This document shows positions 29,779 to 35,075 of a DNA stretch of 35,075 nucleotides, piece after piece. Position 1 is the stretch's first letter. Every line of letters begins with the position of its first letter. A model generated the notes under the pieces. The model did no database searches and was not told the origin of the DNA. It was given only the letters and a program-made list of their open reading frames with translations. Made by a program: the position numbers and the translations under genes. Location of the stretch: positions 506,455-541,529 of the forward strand of contig NW_005434631.1 in the NCBI RefSeq assembly GCF_000315625.1. The letters are read 5' to 3'. Origin of the DNA: Guillardia theta CCMP2712. Lineage: Eukaryota; Cryptophyceae; Pyrenomonadales; Geminigeraceae.

Positions 29779-30689
29779 GATCAGCAACTGGAGGCAACGT
29801 GTCAGTGTCAACCACACTGTTGTGACTCAGGACAAGGTGGGAGAAGTTAAGACTTTGAAGCTTGAGAGCGTCTTGAAATGAGGAGATTGTTCGAATACTG
29901 CAGCACCTCGTCTAACATTGGATCGTTCAATCCTTGCATACTTCTAGATGTGCTGCTTCTCACCCTCTCTTCTCCCCCTGCCAATCCTCTGGGCCCTTTG
30001 CCCTCTACGACTCATAACCCCTTTTCCGGTGTCGCAAACCATCGGGCGATCCTATCTTACCCTACTAATACTTCTCCTTACAACTCCATTGACCTCTATC
30101 CCTCAGAACTTCGCTGTTCCTTGCCCCCTTTCTCCTCCCTCCCTTCGCCATCTCTCCCTATCCTCCGCCTCGCTCCAACGCCCATTCCATCTTCGCCCAC
30201 TTCTCGTCACCCTTCGTCGGTCATATTTGAAAAAACTTCTTTTCGCAAACAACCCCACATACACATCACCCCCCAAAGTTCTACTCGACCACCCCCTGGT
30301 CCTATGTACCTCATCATATCCATTCACCACCCCACCCTTAAATACCCTTCACCACCCCTATCTCCCAATTCGAAGGATTTTGAAGGGCCACGAGACCACT
30401 GTTAACTTGTATTCAGGGTCACATCGTTGCATTCGACAAATTTAACTAACTTCTATGTTAAATTTTCAACTGTGGGAAAGAAATTTGAAAGCTGTCTGTT
30501 TTTCACTTTACAAGGTCACGAGGTTGTGCTCTAGTACCCCACCCCCTTAATTACCTTCTTTACAGTGGTTTTCAGGGGTGTGTGACATCGGCGGGGTCGT
30601 CCGGCAAGACGTTATGAAGGCAAGTGTCATGTAGGACGGTTAGAAAACGGTTACAGAGGCAAAGCTTGCAACCTATGAGCAGACGGCTC
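29779..30689. other. Upstream region of the pseudokinase gene, pyrimidine-rich
   Basis: C/T-rich from 29950 to 30370 with open but low-complexity frames (Ser/Pro/Leu). 30415-30680 is AT-richer. A missing 5' exon of the kinase-fold gene could lie here; I could not identify it. Confidence 0.3.
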
Positions 30690-31199
30690 GTACTGATTTT
30701 TAACTTAACTTTGACTCGCCGTAAAACCGTTCACGGTTAACAGCCCGGCCGGCACTGAGGTGACTCTGATCACGCGCCTGTCGCCGGAACTCGGCCGGGC
30801 CGCCGGTGCCGCTGTGCCGCCGGAGGGTTGCCCGGCCCGGGCAAGTTGGTTCTCCCCGGGCCCGGTAAAATTGGCTACCGTACGGTCCCGTACCGTGTCT
30901 GTTTGAAAGAGACACCGTGCCGCCGTGGCCGACTACAGTGGCACTGTAGTCGGTCAGTACCGTGACTCAGTACGGTAGTTTCTGTGCCACGGTCCGAGGC
31001 TCCGCTTGAAGGGCCTGAACTATTCGGAAGTTCCGAGAGTAAACAGTGACCGTCGGCCCGGGCCGCATCATGGCACTCCGATCAGGCGATCCGATGGCAG
31101 TGCCGCTCCAGTCCGATCCGATGATCCCGGCAGCCCGCCGCGGCCGGGCCCCGGGCTGTTTTAAGTTTGTCCTGGTACTGATTTTTAACTTAACTTTTA
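30690..31199. mobile_element. Palindrome-rich GC element flanked by direct repeats
   Basis: A GC-rich block of about 460 bases lies between two direct copies of GTACTGATTTTTAACTTAAC (30690 and 31175). Inside are many perfect or near-perfect palindromes: CCGACTACAGTG/CACTGTAGTCGG at 30929-30953, ACCGTACGGT at 30877-30886, CCCGGCCCGGGC near 30830, GGGCCCGG near 30858 and CGGCCGGGCCCCGGGC near 31141-31156. Base composition changes sharply at both edges. No protein is encoded. It resembles the cluster at 13720-14026 in build. Likely a repeat family of hairpin-rich non-autonomous elements, by inference. Confidence 0.55.
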
Positions 31200-32191
31200 A
31201 TAAATGACCTCGACAGAGTGATGAGACGGTCGCTTTAAAAAGCTTTTAATTTAAAAGTTATCTCGGTACAGAGTTTTAAGATTTGACAGGATGGTACAAT
31301 GTGAGGGGGTCGCCGAGTACTGAAGCCTTTTAAAATGCAGTAGCACCTGTACTACGTGATCGTGCCTCCAGTCCGCGGGATGAGAGCCAGAGGGGGGGTG
31401 GGGGGTGGGGGGCTGTGACCATAGCCATATAACAAAGGCTGGGTATTGAGGGGTCCTGAAATCAGGTTTCTTGAGGGTAGGGTACATCTACACACCGGTG
31501 GTGGGTTCGTTGCTCACTTAAAAGAATGGTGGAAACCTGCTTGGTAAGTGGAGGAAGGAGGAGAGAAGGAGGAGAGAAGGAGGAGGGACAGGACAGCAGG
31601 AACAGGGGAGGAGGACAGGAGAAGGAGGGAGTTGGCGAGAAAAGATGGAGAGAAGTATCAGAAAAAATGTGGTCAGACGGCAGACATGTTAAGAAAGTAC
31701 AAGTGCCTTTAGAAATCTGCGGTGTAGACCAATTTGTCATACTGACTAAAACTGTACACTCTTGTGGGACTCGAACTTGATCTGACGTAAAAACTGGAAG
31801 ATAATGATAGAGCTACATCATACAATCCTTCTAGTATGCAATCAGCATATTTGTACAATATTAGACTATCAGGGCAGTTCTGATGTAGGTGCAATATCGA
31901 TCCATCCAGCTAGAATCATATTTTGTATTCAACATGTTGTCTTTGCTTTTCATGTTTAGAATTACTTCAGGATTACACATAAAGAATTCAGAAAAGAGTT
32001 CAGAAAAGAGTTCAGAAAAGTCAAGCAAATCTAAAACAGCTAGGGAACGGTAGAAATAGTTGTTTTTTGTTGAGCTGCCTCTTGTCATGTGATATGAGGC
32101 ATGATTTTTCATTTTGAGGACCTTTGAGAACTCTCCCCCATGTATGAAACAAACATGAATCTCCACCACTTACAGCACCCACGTTCTACAG
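31200..32191. other. Intergenic region, no gene recognised
   Basis: Includes a G-run (31391-31413), a purine-rich tract (31550-31640) and a three-unit 12-bp repeat of AGTTCAGAAAAG (31988-32021). The presumed 5' exon of the small membrane protein gene should lie in the right part, since its first recognised exon begins with an acceptor, but none could be fixed. Confidence 0.3.
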
Positions 32192-32991
32192 GCTTGTCGG
32201 ACCGGCAGGGAATACAACATGCCGTCGGATGGTAAATGCAGGGTCGGCGACTGCAAGATGCCTTGTCAGTGCACTCCCAGCACGGCTGCTATGATCTATG
32301 GAAGTGTGATAGGAGGTAACGCTCCGTCGCTCATGTAGTCGGAACTCCTGGCGATGGCTGACTGGCCCCGTTTGATCAGGAGTTCTGCTGGTCGTTGTTA
32401 TCTTTTGCTGCTGCTTTTACGCGCGACGCCGGTGAGGATCGTGACGAGTGTGTCTGTTAGAACGTCCCTGAGCTGTTAGTCATTCTTCAGGGCGAACAAC
32501 AATGTTCCCCAAGCTATGATGGTCCAGTACCCGCCTCAACAGCAGGTCATCATGCAGAATGGCGTTCCCATTCCCATGGCAACGCCAGTCGAAGGAGTGA
32601 GCAATCGCATCGCTCGCTCAGCCTCTTTATGACTTGCTTGTCCAGTACCCCGGGAACCAGCGAGCGATGTATCCCCAGCAGCAAAACAACAACAGGAGAG
32701 CCTTGGGCATGGGACTTGCAGGAGGTCAGTGAAGCAAGCCTCGCTAGAACAAGTGTCAAGTAGCAGAAAATTTCATAAGATGGCGTTAGCAGTAGCAAGG
32801 CACAACAGTAGCATAGCAGCCTGAGCGTCAATCCCTTAGTAGTGCTGTGCTCAGGTAGCACTGCTCATCCACTCACCCTGTATGCTGCAGGTCTTCTTGG
32901 AGGTTGGGCACTTGGCTCAATGATGGATGGAGGTGCCGACTACGGGGGTGACTGCGGGGGTGACTTTGGTGGCGGCGATGGAGGATTTTGA
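32192..32991 (+). CDS. Small single-pass membrane protein, Cys-rich head and Gly-rich tail
   Basis: Exons 32192-32315, 32380-32431, 32491-32596, 32646-32724, 32891-32991; phases agree. From the ATG at 32219 the product is 144 residues, but the reading frame is open back to the acceptor at 32191 (ACRTGREYN before the Met), so a further 5' exon, perhaps with a signal peptide, is likely. Residues 7-18 hold five Cys (CRVGDCKMPCQC), followed by a transmembrane helix at about 23-46 (AAMIYGSVIGGVLLVVVIFC) and ARRR, which predicts a type I topology with the Cys-rich part outside. The tail is Pro/Gln/Asn-rich (VQYPPQQQ, AMYPQQQNNN), then MGLAGGLLGGWALGS, a glycine zipper, and a DGG/GGD-rich end. The plan recalls Shisa- or CYSTM-like adaptors, without proof of homology. 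Confidence 0.75.
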
Positions 32992-33215
32992 AGCGGCGGA
33001 ACTTGCCATCATGGCCGAACTGAGGACAGGCGGCTTACCGTAGCCTGAGTCTAAGTTGGAAGACTAAGTTGAACCAGACTCCTGGTGACCGTACGACGGT
33101 CTCTCCGTGTGTTTTACTATCAGTATGATTCAGTGAACTTCACTTATCCAAACTTGAAATTGCTGGCCGCGTGTCACTAGTACTCACTAGTCTGGAAACT
33201 CAGCACTGACTCGGA

Positions 33216-33605
33216 ATGATTCAAGCAGGAGGCGGAACTTCGGAAGTTTATTATCGCCGGCCTTTGACTAGCTGTCAAAGTTATTTTGGTCCGAGCGGCG
33301 ACATGTTCAGACTGGCACGGAAGTGGCAGCACGAAGGGATGGAGGAGACGACAGTAAGTGAGGAGGATGAGCAGGAGGCAGAGACCTTGAACTGCGAGGA
33401 GGAGAGAACAATGGTCGTTGGGGTGCAGTTCCAACAGTAATGTCTCAAGCTCACTCCTTTCCTCTGCTAGGGCATCACAATGCTTATTGAACAAGCGCCC
33501 CTATGCGTCGATGAGCACCAAAACGATGCTCCCTGCATGGACGACGGGAGCACCGACTGCTGTCAACCGCTGGAAGCCGTTCCGATTGAAGAAGGGCTTT
33601 CATGA
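33216..33605 (+). CDS. Weak candidate gene, two exons, about 90 aa
   Basis: Exons 33216-33353 and 33471-33605 join in phase 0 through GTAAGT...CTCTGCTAG (117 nt). The product begins MIQAGGGTSEVYY and ends EAVPIEEGLS, acidic with six Cys and no recognised domain. An alternative acceptor at 33426-33427 leads at once to a stop. Support is only splice-signal quality and moderate complexity; it could be part of a larger gene or spurious. Confidence 0.35.
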
Positions 33606-33642
33606 CACAAGGTTTCTTGTTCACGATAGATGAGAGCAATGT

Positions 33643-33649
33643 TGATGAT

Positions 33650-33712
<63 letters not shown>

Positions 33713-33730
33713 ATGCTGATGCTGATGCTG

Positions 33731-33763
<33 letters not shown>

Positions 33764-33773
33764 ATGCTGATGC

Positions 33774-33817
<44 letters not shown>

Positions 33818-33818
33818 C
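33643..33818 (+). repeat. (CTG)n-(ATG)n trinucleotide array
   Basis: A CTG run of about 25 units, then GATGCT-type mixed units, a second CTG run, and about 15 ATG units, over 175 bases. Not inside any coding exon I can support, although the minus strand gives Gln/His or Ala/Ser runs. Confidence 0.9.
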
Positions 33819-35075
33819 GAAGAGCGTTGTTGCTGGCATGGAGGTAATGACCCCAGCAGGAACAGATTCAACATGGATCGAAGGAACGACGTCAGAAGTA
33901 GAAAGTAATGCTGCAGACAAGCTGCTGAATCGGATATTCTTGATGACAGCATGGCTGAGGATAATACAGAGATGGGAAGGGACAGAAGTCAAGACAGCCA
34001 TCGGTCAGAGCTGCTCATAGTGGATTAGTGTAGCTCGACAACGTGCTTGTGTTTATGTGAGGGTTGTGAAACAAACTTACTAGCCGGTGAACGCTGAGAA
34101 GAGGTTTTGACTCGTTACACATCCGCCCTGAATGCTCGAACAACTCCATCGCTCGGACTATTGGAGGAGAAAGACATTGCGATATGGAGAGAGGAAGGAG
34201 GAAGTGCGGCAGAAGGGGGAGGGGAGGTCCAGAGGGGAAGTGTAGGAGAAGTAGAGGACATACATCACAACAAACGACCAGGAGGACAAGGAGAACAAGG
34301 GCCAGAAGTTTTCACTGCTTCTGAGCATGTTGTACAATGTTGTATGATTCTTTTGTTTGAAGTGAAGCTCACGCCCTGAGTGTCTTTTTCAAGTCTTCTC
34401 TTCATCTTCGCTTCAGACGTGTGCACCTCCAAATAGCGATTTGGTTTTTGAGGACCTGTGAAAAATGGAATGAAGATTTCCCTGCCTACAAACCTGGTCC
34501 TCCTCCTCTTCGCACTCCCTCCATCCTTCCAAACATTCTTACAATTCACGGAGGCGGCAGCGGCGGCGCTTTGCTAGACGACAAGAAACATCTCGTCTTA
34601 GACTGTGCTTTCTTGAGAGCATGAATGGATCTCCAACGTGAGATGTGAGATGGTTTGAGAGAAGGTTTAATGCCTGACGATACACGTAGGAAAGAAACTG
34701 ATTTGAGGATGATGATAGCAGCGGGAGGAAAACTCACTGAAGAGAAAATTCAAACAGCGAATGGAAATCGTTCGAGACTGTAGAATGGATCAGCTTTACC
34801 GCCTCAACGATGGAAATAAAATTCACACGACATGGAAAATCAGAAAGAGATTGTGGGATCATGTTCAAGCGGAGCGGGAAGGGGAGGCAGGGAGCAGGAG
34901 CAGGGGCAGGGGCAGGAGCACGAGCACGAGCAAGAGCAGGAGCACAAAAAGTTGTAAAGAAGGGGGGGGGGATCGGATGCGACCACTGGATTCGGGCAAA
35001 GGCGGGTCAGTGGGAGGAGGCGGTGCGAAGGGCGATAGAGAGGAGGGGAGGGGGGAGGAGCCCGGGGCAGGAGAG
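33819..35075. other. Right end of window, unresolved
   Basis: Purine-rich and simple-repeat DNA at 34180-34300 and 34870-35075 (GGGGCA, GAGCAC units). A minus-strand stretch near 34370-34550 (PQKPNRYLEVHTSEAKMKRRLEKD, after a TTTTTCACAG acceptor) could be an exon of a gene extending beyond the window, and a possible partner lies near 34560-34660. Phases could not be settled, so no CDS is called. Confidence 0.3.

Noticed and set aside
29878-30445. Plus-strand frames of 165-175 residues
   Set aside because: Pro/Ser/Leu-rich translations of a pyrimidine tract with no domain, splice pattern or homologous feature.

Overview
This is a eukaryotic nuclear window. Every multi-exon gene I could rebuild has GT-AG introns, many of them only 36-57 bases long and phase-consistent, and there are no operons or Shine-Dalgarno sites. 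Intron density, tiny introns, abundant simple repeats, a crypton-type tyrosine recombinase, a protein with an 'IWDRRTW' motif familiar from algal and oomycete genomes, and a 684-base scaffold gap fit a unicellular alga or related protist. A cryptophyte such as Guillardia is my best guess, but that is inference.

Layout. 239-3168 (+): Tudor plus ankyrin-repeat protein in 15 exons. 3286-3471 (-) and 5028-5213 (+): two head-to-head copies of a 61-residue exon, identical in all 186 bases, with unrelated flanks. 5348-6463 (-): mitochondrial carrier (SLC25), convergent with the right-hand copy. 6993-7224: 26-bp tandem repeat. 8266-9369 (-): probable nuclear protein with the IWDRRTW motif. 9370-12118: no gene seen. 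12124-13655: a compact LTR retroelement without protein domains, LTRs differing by one base, 5-bp target duplication. 13720-14026: GC-rich cluster of palindromes. 14484-17168 (-): crypton-like tyrosine recombinase with one intron. 18001-18938 (+): small PX-domain (sorting nexin-like) protein in six exons. 19539-24939 (-): large coiled-coil protein in at least 22 exons, interrupted by the assembly gap at 20596-21279. 24940-26416: low-complexity DNA with dispersed AT-rich motifs. 26417-28243 (+): 321-residue membrane-anchored or secreted protein in ten exons. 28486-29778 (-): kinase-fold protein that looks like a pseudokinase. 30690-31199: a second palindrome-rich GC element, flanked by direct repeats. 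32192-32991 (+): small single-pass membrane protein. 33216-33605 (+): a weak two-exon candidate. The rest to 35075 is mainly simple repeat and unresolved sequence.

The genes do not form an obvious pathway; this looks like an ordinary chromosome arm with housekeeping-type genes and two or three mobile-element insertions. The observations most worth following are the identical inverted exon pair, the palindrome-rich element family sharing an ACTGATTTTTAAC motif, the young domain-less LTR element with a copia-style internal tRNA-Met primer site, and the way long introns are nearly always those carrying a microsatellite. All gene models were built by hand from splice signals, reading phase and domain continuity, without transcripts.
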